64,000 nt of DNA, taken from positions 41,207 through 105,206 of the forward strand of contig CAMVGT010000003.1 of assembly GCA_947167125.1 (NCBI GenBank), read 5' to 3'. The notes under the pieces are model-generated. The model was not told the DNA's origin. It saw only the letters and a list, made by a program, of their open reading frames with translations, and did not search any database. The stretch comes from an uncultured Erysipelotrichaceae bacterium. GTDB taxonomy: Bacteria > Bacillota_I > Bacilli_A > Erysipelotrichales > Erysipelotrichaceae. Shown here in pieces: positions 47,225 through 55,235 of the stretch. Both the position numbers and the translations under genes were made by a program. Position 1 is the stretch's first letter, and every line of letters begins with the position of its first letter.

Positions 47225-48211
47225 TTAAGACACTTTTTCCGATACTGTTTTCATGATCAGAGAGGTCGGGAAGGAAGCTGCTTTTGTGGAAAGAATGCAG
47301 ACTTCAATCAGGGCGATGATCAGAATCCCCGGAACGCCGAATACAGAATGAGCGAGTGAAGTGTAGATACTGCGGGGAAGTATCAGAATCGCATGGAATG
47401 CGGTGGACCAGAAGTAAACCTGAACGGTTCTCTGTCCGAATACTGTGATATATGGAATTTCCTTTTCCGGTGTCAATGAGATGATTCCTGCGGACAATGC
47501 GCAGGTCAATCCATAACATGCAATTCTCAATACCGGTCCGAACGGGAAGTATTTCGGATTGAACGGATTTCTTCCGGTAAAGAGATGCCTCAGCTGAGCT
47601 GCATATTCCGGTTTGATCATACAGAAGATGAACCATACAGCCAATGCAGTGATTCCGATGATCCGGAATGTTTGATTCTGCTTCAGTTTCATGACGCCAT
47701 TTGCACGGATTAAAGAACCTGCTAAGAAGAATGGATAATAAACGATGATTCTTGATAATGCGAATGCATCGCGGATCACCGGGAAGAATCCGGAAATCAA
47801 CGGCGGAATTAAAGATATCAGCAATATTTTCTTCCGGTCAAATTGATCCAGCAGCCCGGTCAGTCCATAGAAGGCGGCTGTCGCAAACATGAACCATGGC
47901 AATCCATCCAGCTTCAATAACGGTGAGAAAGCCGGAGGACTGGGTCTCAGATACCTGTAGACAAGATGATTGAGACAGTAGACAAGGAACCACAGAATCA
48001 GATACAGAACCATATTCTTCTTTACCGAAGACTTCTTGTAGAAAAGACCGGAAAGAAAGATGAACAGCGGCATGTGGAAAGCATAGATAAAGACAAAGAG
48101 ACCTTTGTACAGATTGATGTCATCCGCAAATGATTCAATGAGATGGCCGAATACCATCAGGAATATGAGGATGAATTTGATGTTGTCAAACAATGCGACA
48201 CGTCTGTTCAT
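47225..48211 (-). CDS. acyltransferase family 3 membrane protein
   Basis: A 328-residue protein with about ten hydrophobic segments. The N-terminal 'VALFDNIKFILIFLMVFGHL' contains the conserved His of acyltransferase-3 proteins, followed by 'FVFIYAFHMPLFIFLSGLFY'. Such proteins O-acetylate or otherwise acylate surface polysaccharides or other exported molecules. The small size without an SGNH domain resembles the fucose 4-O-acetylase (WcfO-like) branch. It stands alone on the minus strand, divergent from the sugar-phosphate transferase gene. The start is not backed by a strong ribosome binding site. Confidence 0.87.
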   Translation of the reverse strand: MNRRVALFDNIKFILIFLMVFGHLIESFADDINLYKGLFVFIYAFHMPLFIFLSGLFYKKSSVKKNMVLYLILWFLVYCLNHLVYRYLRPSPPAFSPLLKLDGLPWFMFATAAFYGLTGLLDQFDRKKILLISLIPPLISGFFPVIRDAFALSRIIVYYPFFLAGSLIRANGVMKLKQNQTFRIIGITALAVWFIFCMIKPEYAAQLRHLFTGRNPFNPKYFPFGPVLRIACYGLTCALSAGIISLTPEKEIPYITVFGQRTVQVYFWSTAFHAILILPRSIYTSLAHSVFGVPGILIIALIEVCILSTKAASFPTSLIMKTVSEKVS

Positions 48212-48315
48212 AAGTTCTCTTGCACTTTCTTCTTTCTGCGGTGCTTTCCATTATAGCGAAATATAAGAAAAGGAAGAAGAGGGGACTGCCGGAGTCATGA
48301 GGATTTGAATGCGTT

Positions 48316-49812
48316 ATGGTGTATAATTTCAATACTATGAATACACAGGATAACAGAAACAGCTTTTTCAAGCATCTGGACTTTATTGTGATGGATCTGG
48401 TTCTTCTGGAACTGGCATTTTATATTGCGACATGGTTCTATGACAGGAATCATTATGTTCTGGCACATATCGGATCCGCGCCTTTCCGCAGACAGCAGAT
48501 CGCACTGGCTGCCTCTCTGGCATTGAGTCTGGTGATGGAAAGCCCGTATAAAAACATACTCAAACGTACAAAGTGGATGGAACTTGGAAAGATGTTCCAG
48601 CATACGCTTTTCCTGGCATTGATGAATGTCGTCATTCTTTTCTTCATTCATGACATCGGCATCACATCCCGAATGGTAACCGGCTATCTGTGGATTATTT
48701 ATTTCTTCACAGAACTGGCATTCCGCCTTGTGTGGAAAAAGGTCATCCGCAATTATGTCACCCACCACAAGGCTGCCAACCGTCAGGTTGTGATCTGCAC
48801 ATCCTCAAAGGAAGCCGAACAGCTTGTACACGGCATTCTGGCAAAGGATTTCATTGATTATGATGTCGCAGGAATCTGGCTGGATGATTATTCCGAAGGA
48901 ATGACAAAAGAGATTGAAGATATTCCGGTCAAAGGGAATCCGGATGACATGATGGATTATGTCACCCACAACTGGACCGATGAAGTGGTACTTTCACTTC
49001 CACATGATCCATCTGTTGCGGAAGATCTGAGAAACAGACTGAATCTTGCCGGCATTCCGGTAAGAAATGTTGTATTGAATCTCTATGGACAGAAGGATAT
49101 CGGAGCAGCCTATGTGGAAAAGATGGGCGCTCTGGTTGTGCTTTCCGAACAGAAGCGGGAAATTCCGGCTTATGAATGGATTCTGAAAAAGCTGCTGGAT
49201 ATTGTCGGCGGAATTGTCGGATGTATACTGACATGTGTCATCTTTATCTTTATTGCGCCTGCCATCTACATCAAATCCCCGGGACCGATTTTCTTCAAGC
49301 AGAAGCGTGTCGGAAGAAACGGCAAGGTTTTCAATATGTATAAATTCCGCTCGATGTATATGGATGCGGAAGAAAGAAAAGCGGAACTGATGAAGATGAA
49401 CAAAGTGGCGGACGGGATGATGTTCAAGATGGAGGATGACCCCAGAATCATCGGTTCGGAAAAGAAAGGACCGGATGGAAAGCCGAAAGGAATCGGCAAT
49501 TTCATCCGCAATACATCGCTGGATGAATTCCCTCAGTTCTTCAATGTGCTGAAAGGGGATATGTCCCTTGTCGGTACACGTCCTCCGACACTGGATGAAT
49601 GGTCGAAATACAGTGAACATCACCGCAAGAGACTGTCGATGAGACCGGGCATTACCGGTTTGTGGCAGATTTCCGGAAGATCGGATATTACGGATTTTGA
49701 GCAGGTTGTCGAACTGGATGCCCGCTACATTGACACGTGGACAGTCTGGATGGACCTGCAGATTCTTGTACAGACAGTAGGCAAAGTGCTGAAACGGGAA
49801 GGAGCTGAATAA
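48316..49812 (+). CDS. polyprenyl-phosphate sugar-1-phosphate transferase (initiating enzyme)
   Basis: A 498-residue WbaP/CpsE-type enzyme that starts repeat-unit assembly by placing a sugar phosphate on undecaprenyl phosphate. Four to five N-terminal membrane spans and a nucleotide-binding-like middle domain precede the catalytic C-terminal domain. The latter has a hairpin-type membrane helix ('LLDIVGGIVGCILTCVIFIF'), 'SPGPIFFKQKRVGRNGK', 'YKFRSMYMDAEERKAEL', 'RNTSLDEFPQFFNVLKGDMS' and 'GTRPPTLDEW'. Start 48316 has GAGGA 12 bases upstream. ATG 48337 is the alternative, because a TATAAT at 48322 overlaps the first codons. The next gene begins in its stop codon. Confidence 0.92.
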   Translation: MVYNFNTMNTQDNRNSFFKHLDFIVMDLVLLELAFYIATWFYDRNHYVLAHIGSAPFRRQQIALAASLALSLVMESPYKNILKRTKWMELGKMFQHTLFLALMNVVILFFIHDIGITSRMVTGYLWIIYFFTELAFRLVWKKVIRNYVTHHKAANRQVVICTSSKEAEQLVHGILAKDFIDYDVAGIWLDDYSEGMTKEIEDIPVKGNPDDMMDYVTHNWTDEVVLSLPHDPSVAEDLRNRLNLAGIPVRNVVLNLYGQKDIGAAYVEKMGALVVLSEQKREIPAYEWILKKLLDIVGGIVGCILTCVIFIFIAPAIYIKSPGPIFFKQKRVGRNGKVFNMYKFRSMYMDAEERKAELMKMNKVADGMMFKMEDDPRIIGSEKKGPDGKPKGIGNFIRNTSLDEFPQFFNVLKGDMSLVGTRPPTLDEWSKYSEHHRKRLSMRPGITGLWQISGRSDITDFEQVVELDARYIDTWTVWMDLQILVQTVGKVLKREGAE

Positions 49813-50615
49813 TGCGGAAGGATATTACAGTGATCATCGCTGCACATAAGGAATACCGGATGCCGGAAGATCCGATGTATATGCCGGTTCATGTCGGTGC
49901 TGCTTTAAGCGACCGTGATTTCGGCTATGCCAAAGACAATACAGGAGAAAACATTTCTTCAAAGAATCCTTCTTTCTGTGAATTGACAGGTTTGTTCTGG
50001 GCATGGAAGAATGTACAGTCGGATTATATCGGACTGGTTCATTACAGAAGATATTTCTCTTTGAAGAAAAAAGGAAAGGATCCGTTTGAAAACATCCTTA
50101 CCTATGATGAAATCAAGCCGATGCTGTATCATACCGCATTGTTTGTGCCGCAGAAGAGGAACTATTATATTGAAACCCTCTATTCCCACTATGCCCATAC
50201 ACATTATGCGGAACAGCTGGATCTGACCGAAGCGATCATTCAGGAACTGTATCCGGATTATATGGATGCCTATCAGAAGGCAGTCAGCCGTTCATGGGGC
50301 TATATGTTCAATATGATGATCATGAGATGGGATCTCTTTGATGAATACTGCACATGGCTGTTCGATATTCTTTTCGAACTGGAAAAACGGTATAACGGAG
50401 ATGATCTGGATGCCTTCCAGAAACGTTTCTACGGAAGAATCAGCGAGATCATTTTCAATGTCTGGCTGGAAAAGAAAAAGGAAGACGGAAGAATCCGCAG
50501 GGAACAGATCAGAGAACTTCCGTTTATCTATATGGAGCCGGTTGATCTGGTAAAGAAAGCTGTTTCCTTCTTAAAGGCAAAGTTCATTCATAAAAAATAT
50601 GAAAGGAGCTTCTGA
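49812..50615 (+). CDS. DUF4422 protein, probable glycosyltransferase
   Basis: A 267-residue soluble protein. The signature 'TVIIAAHKEYRMPEDPMYMP' then 'LTGLFWAWKN' and 'IGLVHYRRYFSL' identifies DUF4422, common in capsule loci and considered a glycosyltransferase family. A later 'MMIMRWDLFDEYCTWLFDIL' is also typical. The sugar is not evident, though the next gene makes UDP-galactofuranose, so a galactofuranosyl transfer is one possibility. The start overlaps the preceding stop by one base, and glf begins 2 bases after its end. Confidence 0.88.
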   Translation: MRKDITVIIAAHKEYRMPEDPMYMPVHVGAALSDRDFGYAKDNTGENISSKNPSFCELTGLFWAWKNVQSDYIGLVHYRRYFSLKKKGKDPFENILTYDEIKPMLYHTALFVPQKRNYYIETLYSHYAHTHYAEQLDLTEAIIQELYPDYMDAYQKAVSRSWGYMFNMMIMRWDLFDEYCTWLFDILFELEKRYNGDDLDAFQKRFYGRISEIIFNVWLEKKKEDGRIRREQIRELPFIYMEPVDLVKKAVSFLKAKFIHKKYERSF

Positions 50616-50617
50616 CA

Positions 50618-51727
50618 ATGAAATATGATTATCTGGTTGTCGGTGCTGGTCTTTCCGGCGCAATCTTTGCCCATGAGGCAAAGAAACACGGGAAAACCGT
50701 ACTGGTTGTGGAAAAACGGGATCATATCGGGGGAAACATCTATACAAAAGATGTGGAAGGAATCCAGGTTCATGAATACGGTGCCCACATTTTCCACACC
50801 AACAATAAGGAAGTGTGGGAATATCTGAATCAGTTTGCGGAATTCAACCGCTATACCAACAGCCCGGTTGCGAATTATCACGGCGAGCTGTATTCCCTTC
50901 CTTTTAATATGTACACATTCAATAAGATGTGGGGTGTTGTGACGCCGAAGGAAGCAGAAGAAAAGATTGAGGAGCAGAGAAAAGCTGCCGGCATCACAGA
51001 ACCGAAGAATCTCGAAGAACAGGCAATTTCCCTGGTCGGAACCGATATCTATGAAAAGCTTGTCAAAGGCTATACGGAAAAGCAGTGGGGAAGACCGTGT
51101 ACAGAATTGCCATCCTTTATTATTAAAAGACTGCCGGTCCGTCTGACTTTTGACAACAACTATTTCAATGCGCTGTATCAGGGAATCCCGATCGGCGGCT
51201 ATACAAAAATGATTGAGAATCTTCTCGGTGATATTGAAGTCAGACTGAATACAGATTACCTTGCGGATAAAGATGAATGGAACGCACTGGCTGAGAAGGT
51301 TTTCTATACCGGACCGATCGATGCATATTTCGGTTATTCAGAAGGGCCTCTTGAATACAGAAGCGTGCGCTTTGAAACAGAAGTTCTGGATACACCGAAT
51401 TATCAGGGAAATGCGGTTGTGAATTATACAGACCGTGAAACGCCTTATACCCGGATTATTGAACATAAGCATTTCGAATTCGGCACCCAGCCGAAAACGG
51501 TCGTTTCAAAAGAATATTCCAGTGAATGGAAGCCCGGCGATGAGCCGTTTTATCCGGTCAATGATACAAAAAACAATGCCCTGTATCAGAAATACAGAGC
51601 ATTGGCGGATCAAAAGACAAATGTGATCTTTGCGGGAAGGCTTGGCGAATACCGCTATTACGATATGGACCAGGCAGCCGCAAGAACACTGGAGCTGGTA
51701 AAGGAAGAATTTCAGGAAGCTATCTGA
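50618..51727 (+). CDS. glf: UDP-galactopyranose mutase
   Basis: Glf converts UDP-galactopyranose to UDP-galactofuranose, using reduced FAD in a non-redox reaction. The 369-residue protein shows the FAD-binding 'YLVVGAGLSGAIFAHEA' at residues 4-20, 'VVEKRDHIGGNIYT', 'HEYGAHIFHTNNKEVW' near 56, 'YTEKQWGRP' near 155 and the C-terminal 'RYYDMDQAA'. Length is typical. The presence of glf means that galactofuranose is likely a component of one of the surface polymers. The last 8 bases overlap a minus-strand PIN fragment. Confidence 0.96.
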   Translation: MKYDYLVVGAGLSGAIFAHEAKKHGKTVLVVEKRDHIGGNIYTKDVEGIQVHEYGAHIFHTNNKEVWEYLNQFAEFNRYTNSPVANYHGELYSLPFNMYTFNKMWGVVTPKEAEEKIEEQRKAAGITEPKNLEEQAISLVGTDIYEKLVKGYTEKQWGRPCTELPSFIIKRLPVRLTFDNNYFNALYQGIPIGGYTKMIENLLGDIEVRLNTDYLADKDEWNALAEKVFYTGPIDAYFGYSEGPLEYRSVRFETEVLDTPNYQGNAVVNYTDRETPYTRIIEHKHFEFGTQPKTVVSKEYSSEWKPGDEPFYPVNDTKNNALYQKYRALADQKTNVIFAGRLGEYRYYDMDQAAARTLELVKEEFQEAI

Positions 51728-51944
51728 ACAGGGTTTTCAGAAGTTCATCTGGCCTGAATACCTGATTGGAAAATGCAAGAAAGTCTTTCGTGTTATTTGT
51801 GACAATGCAGTCGATGGAATTTGTTTCGGCGATCTGAATCAGAATATCATCCTCAAAATCTTTTCCGTTCAGATCTGCGGCTGACTCAATATCTTCTTTG
51901 CAAAAGGGAATGATTGTGAATGCTGTGAAAAGAGTGCATAACAT
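51720..51944 (-). pseudogene. fragment of a PIN-domain toxin
   Basis: A 74-residue minus-strand ORF. Its second half, 'GKDFEDDILIQIAETNSIDC' then 'IVTNNTKDFLAFSN', matches the late acidic motif and final strand of PIN-domain ribonucleases (VapC-like). The first 60 or so residues of a PIN domain, with the first conserved Asp, are missing, and no antitoxin gene is beside it. The ATG falls inside a palindrome and lacks a ribosome binding site, so this is probably a relic. Confidence 0.65.
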
Positions 51945-51964
51945 GCGCGCATGTTATGCTTTTA
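51936..51964 (+). terminator. 24-bp perfect palindrome, probable terminator
   Basis: GCATAACATGCG immediately followed by its reverse complement, then TTTTATT. It lies 209 bases after glf, past the PIN relic, and could end the glf transcript. It would also insulate rpmG-secE-nusG. Confidence 0.65.
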
Positions 51965-52012
51965 TTGACTGCAGTATACGGGATATTTCGGAATCCGGAT
52001 TCATTTTTTCTG

Positions 52013-52041
52013 TTGTAAAGATATTTTTCTTATGCTAATGT
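52013..52041 (+). promoter_or_regulatory. promoter of rpmG-secE-nusG
   Basis: TTGTAA (52013-52018), a 17-base spacer and an extended -10 TGCTAATGT (52033-52041), 29 bases before the rpmG start codon. Confidence 0.72.
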
Positions 52042-52070
52042 AATTAGGCATTCGCAAGGAGTTTTTCGTC

Positions 52071-52223
52071 ATGGCAAAAGATGATAAAGTCATCCTGACA
52101 TGTGAGGTGTGCCTGTCACGGAACTACACAACACACCGTTCGAAGAACAAGACGAAGAGACTGGAGCTCAGGAAATACTGCCCCAAGTGCGGCAAGGCAA
52201 CGCTCCATAAGGAAACAAAATAG
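52071..52223 (+). CDS. rpmG: 50S ribosomal protein L33
   Basis: The 50-codon gene is too short for the ORF track. It encodes L33 with two zinc-ribbon Cys pairs, '[11 protein letters not shown]' and '[15 protein letters not shown]', and the conserved '[15 protein letters not shown]'. L33 binds 23S rRNA near the E site. The Cys4 form is zinc-containing. ATG 52071 follows AAGGAG. It directly precedes secE and nusG, the standard order in Bacillota. The usual rplK-rplA genes do not follow nusG here. Confidence 0.96.
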   Translation: MAKDDKVILTCEVCLSRNYTTHRSKNKTKRLELRKYCPKCGKATLHKETK

Positions 52224-52236
52224 GAGGTTTCCCATC

Positions 52237-52473
52237 ATGGCTGATGTAAAGAAAACAAACAAACCGGCTAAGGATCACTGGCTGACAATTGACGGTGTCA
52301 GAAAAGAAGCGAAGCGTGTACGCTGGCCCAAGTGGAAGAGAGAAGGCAATACTGCCGGAATCGGCGAGAATACTGCTGAAGTTCTGCTCTTCACAGGTTT
52401 CTTCGGAGCATTCTTTGTGTTCTGTGATTTCGCAGTCACATATCTTCTGAAAATTATCGGAATCGGAGTGTAA
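52237..52473 (+). CDS. secE: preprotein translocase subunit SecE
   Basis: A 78-residue SecE, the small essential subunit that clamps SecY. The soluble part 'VRKEAKRVRWPKWKREG' is the conserved amphipathic segment, followed by one membrane span (about 50-74, 'LLFTGFFGAFFVFCDFAVTY'). The ORF track starts at 52102 because the frame is open through rpmG. The true start is ATG 52237 after AGGAGG. It lies 13 bases after rpmG and 3 bases before nusG. Confidence 0.95.
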   Translation: MADVKKTNKPAKDHWLTIDGVRKEAKRVRWPKWKREGNTAGIGENTAEVLLFTGFFGAFFVFCDFAVTYLLKIIGIGV

Positions 52474-52476
52474 CCA

Positions 52477-53058
52477 ATGAGCGAGAAAAAGATCAACCCC
52501 ATCATTGATGACGAACATGAAAAGAGATGGTATGTAGTCAATACCTATTCCGGACATGAAAACAGAGTCAAGGACAACCTGGAAAAGAGACTGGAAACCA
52601 TGGGAATTCAGGATTCCCTGTTCCGCATTGTCGTGGCTGAAGAGCCTGAAATCGAAATCAAGAACGGCAAGCAGGTTGAAAAGATGAAGAACATGTTCCC
52701 GGGATATGTCTTCGTTGAAATGAAGATGACTGATGAGGCATGGTATGTTGTCCGTAACACCCCAGGTGTTACCGGATTCATCGGTTCCTCAGGCGGCGGC
52801 GCTAAGCCGTTCCCGGTTTCTCCGGATGAAATGGAATCCATCCTGAGAAGAATGGGACAGAGCGACAAGAAGGTTGTTGTCAACTTCGAGGTCGGCGATA
52901 CTGTCCGCATCCTCAACGGACCGTTCTCCGGTATGGAAGGAAGAGTTTCCTCCATGAACGACCAGACACAGACCGCAAGTGTACTGACACTGCTGTTCGG
53001 AAGAGAAACACCGACAGATATCAGCTACAACGATCTGCAGAAGGTGGAAGAAGAATAA
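52477..53058 (+). CDS. nusG: transcription termination/antitermination factor NusG
   Basis: A 193-residue NusG that binds RNA polymerase and modulates pausing. The NGN domain starts at 'KRWYVVNTYSGHENRVKDNL' near residue 12, with 'MFPGYVFVEMKMTDEAWYVV' in its middle. The KOW domain is 'GDTVRILNGPFSGMEGRV' near 135. Length is typical of Bacillota NusG. It ends at a terminator, so rplKA are not co-transcribed. Confidence 0.97.
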   Translation: MSEKKINPIIDDEHEKRWYVVNTYSGHENRVKDNLEKRLETMGIQDSLFRIVVAEEPEIEIKNGKQVEKMKNMFPGYVFVEMKMTDEAWYVVRNTPGVTGFIGSSGGGAKPFPVSPDEMESILRRMGQSDKKVVVNFEVGDTVRILNGPFSGMEGRVSSMNDQTQTASVLTLLFGRETPTDISYNDLQKVEEE

Positions 53059-53071
53059 GTCAGAGTGACAG

Positions 53072-53103
53072 AAGGCATCGGATGAAATTCCGGTGCCTTT
53101 TTC
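53072..53103 (+). terminator. terminator of rpmG-secE-nusG
   Basis: The stem AAGGCATCGG / CCGGTGCCTT (one G-T pair) with an 8-base loop, followed by TTTTTC. Confidence 0.85.
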
Positions 53104-53172
53104 TGTTTGAGGAATACACATGTATTCAGAATGCTGTAAGAAATATGCTGTCTTCTTCATCATAGGCAACTG

Positions 53173-53181
53173 TGATAGAAT
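53173..53181 (+). promoter_or_regulatory. extended -10 before the sulfatase-fold membrane protein
   Basis: TGATAGAAT is an extended -10, 39 bases before the start codon. The -35 region TTCTTC is weak. Confidence 0.55.
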
Positions 53182-53220
53182 GAGCCGTGGATTGGTTAAG
53201 AAAGACTACGGTTTTTATAT

Positions 53221-55221
53221 ATGAAGAAGAGAAGAAGTACGGTATGGCATCTGGTGTATTTCACGCCGCTGATGTTAATGATGTTTACAGTGCCTGTTCA
53301 GGCATATATCGATCCATCCGTCATGACCTATGCGATTCAGGCAGTCGCGGGTATGGCAATTGCGATCGGTGCTGTATTGGGTATCTATTGGAGAAAGATA
53401 CGCAGGGCGTTTCTTTCTAAGTTCCATCTGGAACAGAAGATGAGCAGGAATTATGAATCGGATGATCTGGTATTCCATGATCCTGTATCCGGTGAAGATG
53501 TAAAGCCGGATCTCTCAAAAGCCATCGTGAAGGAAAAGACAAAAGAAGAAGAGAAACCGAAGGAAAAGTGGCTCAAAGGATTTATTCCTGCCGTCTGTCT
53601 TTCCCTCGGCCTGAGCTTCCTGTTTACTGTATACGGTCCTTTGGAACTGTATTTCAACAATCAGGCGGATTTCCTGTATGACTTCTCTGCCCAGGTTCCT
53701 GTTCTTGCGGTCATGTTCATAGGATTCTTTGCGGTCATGGTCATTGCGTTTGCGGCAGGAAGGTTCATCTTTGAGCAGCTTTATGAAGTGATGCTCGCGG
53801 CCGGTGCTGTTCTGTTCATCTGTTCATGGATTCAGGGAAGCTTCCTGGTTTCCCACATGCCGCCGATGGACGGGACAATGATTGACTGGGGATTGTATGC
53901 AAGGGATGAGCTTGTTTCTTTGATCCTGTGGGTTATTGTGATTGTACTGATCGCATTGATTTACCGTTTCTTTGAAAGAAACGGATTCCATGCGTTTGTC
54001 AAAGGCTTAAGCGCATTGCTTGGAATGACTCTGTTTGTGTCTTTGATGCATATGGGCATTTCCACAAAAGGATTTGCGGGCAAGGAAGAAACAGCAGTGA
54101 CATTTGACGGGCAGCTGGAAATGTCATCAGAGCACAATGCGGTGATTTTGGTGCTGGACGCGGTGGACGGAAAACTGTTTGCGGATACAGTGGCCTCGGA
54201 TAACAAATATTCTGAATATTTCAAAGACTTCACGATTTATCCGGATACGCTTGCGGCTTATCCGTTTACGGAATATTCCATTCCGTTTATTCTCAGCGGG
54301 AAATGGAATGAGAATACGGAAGATTTCAATACCTTTGAGACAAAGGCGATGAATGAATCTCCTCTGTTTGAAAGACTGGAAAAGGATGGCTATGAAGTTT
54401 CTTTATATGAAGATTCTTTGACCTATGGGGATGAAGCATTCAAAGAGAAGGTAAAGAACATCCATACAGCCGGGACAATGATTGCCCACAAATCCACATT
54501 CATCAAACAGATGGTGAAGATGATATGGTTCAAATACGCGCCTTTTACAATGAAGAGAACCTTCCAGCCGAGCGTCTTTGAACTGAACAGTTCCGTGACC
54601 TATGATGACGGTTCGATTGCCTTCAATTACAGCGACTTCATGTGGCGTGATTATATGAGATCTTCTGCTGTTACAGCAGCAGAAAAGAAACAGTTCAAAT
54701 TCATTCATACCGAAGGCGCGCATGTGCCGTTTGATCTGGATGAAATGGGAAATACGATTCCGACTGACAGCGGAACCTATGTCATGAAGATGAAAGGCTC
54801 AATTGAGCTGACCAATGAATATCTGCAGATGTTAAAGGATGCGGGTGTCTATGACAATACAGCCATTATCATCATGGCTGACCATGGATATAACTATGCC
54901 CAGGAGGATTCATACGGACCTGCTTCAAGAAGACAGAATGCATTATTGATGGCAAAAGGTTTCAATGAGACAAACGGAACGGTGCAGATTTCTGAGAAGC
55001 CTGTTTCCTTTGATGATCTGCAGAAAGGCTATGCAAACCTTCTGGACGGACATAAAGGAAATGAGATCTTTGATTTTGTTTCAGATGAAAGAGACAGCAG
55101 AAGATTCCTGCATTATGTCTATCTTGAAGAATATCATCTGAATGAATATGAATGGAACGGCAGGGCATATGACATGGATGCGGGCAAAGCAACCGGCAAT
55201 GTCTATGAACTGCAGAAGTGA
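53221..55221 (+). CDS. membrane sulfatase/alkaline-phosphatase-fold protein (LTA-synthase-related)
   Basis: A 666-residue protein. A signal-anchor (about 8-28) and 'YIDPSVMTYAIQAVAGMAIA' are followed by a cytoplasmic charged segment, about five more spans (to about residue 285) and a large outer domain. The latter has alkaline-phosphatase-superfamily features: 'NAVILVLDAVDGKLF' (first metal Asp) near 305, a candidate Thr nucleophile in 'YPFTEYSIPFILSG' near 350, 'FIHTEGAHVPFDLDE' near 500 and 'IIIMADHGYNYAQED' near 555. Relatives move phosphoglycerol or phosphoethanolamine from lipids onto glycans. The next gene, a YidC-glycerophosphotransferase fusion, has its ribosome binding site within the end of this gene, so the two are coupled. 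Confidence 0.83.
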   Translation: MKKRRSTVWHLVYFTPLMLMMFTVPVQAYIDPSVMTYAIQAVAGMAIAIGAVLGIYWRKIRRAFLSKFHLEQKMSRNYESDDLVFHDPVSGEDVKPDLSKAIVKEKTKEEEKPKEKWLKGFIPAVCLSLGLSFLFTVYGPLELYFNNQADFLYDFSAQVPVLAVMFIGFFAVMVIAFAAGRFIFEQLYEVMLAAGAVLFICSWIQGSFLVSHMPPMDGTMIDWGLYARDELVSLILWVIVIVLIALIYRFFERNGFHAFVKGLSALLGMTLFVSLMHMGISTKGFAGKEETAVTFDGQLEMSSEHNAVILVLDAVDGKLFADTVASDNKYSEYFKDFTIYPDTLAAYPFTEYSIPFILSGKWNENTEDFNTFETKAMNESPLFERLEKDGYEVSLYEDSLTYGDEAFKEKVKNIHTAGTMIAHKSTFIKQMVKMIWFKYAPFTMKRTFQPSVFELNSSVTYDDGSIAFNYSDFMWRDYMRSSAVTAAEKKQFKFIHTEGAHVPFDLDEMGNTIPTDSGTYVMKMKGSIELTNEYLQMLKDAGVYDNTAIIIMADHGYNYAQEDSYGPASRRQNALLMAKGFNETNGTVQISEKPVSFDDLQKGYANLLDGHKGNEIFDFVSDERDSRRFLHYVYLEEYHLNEYEWNGRAYDMDAGKATGNVYELQK

Positions 55222-55235
55222 AAGGAGGGAATGCG

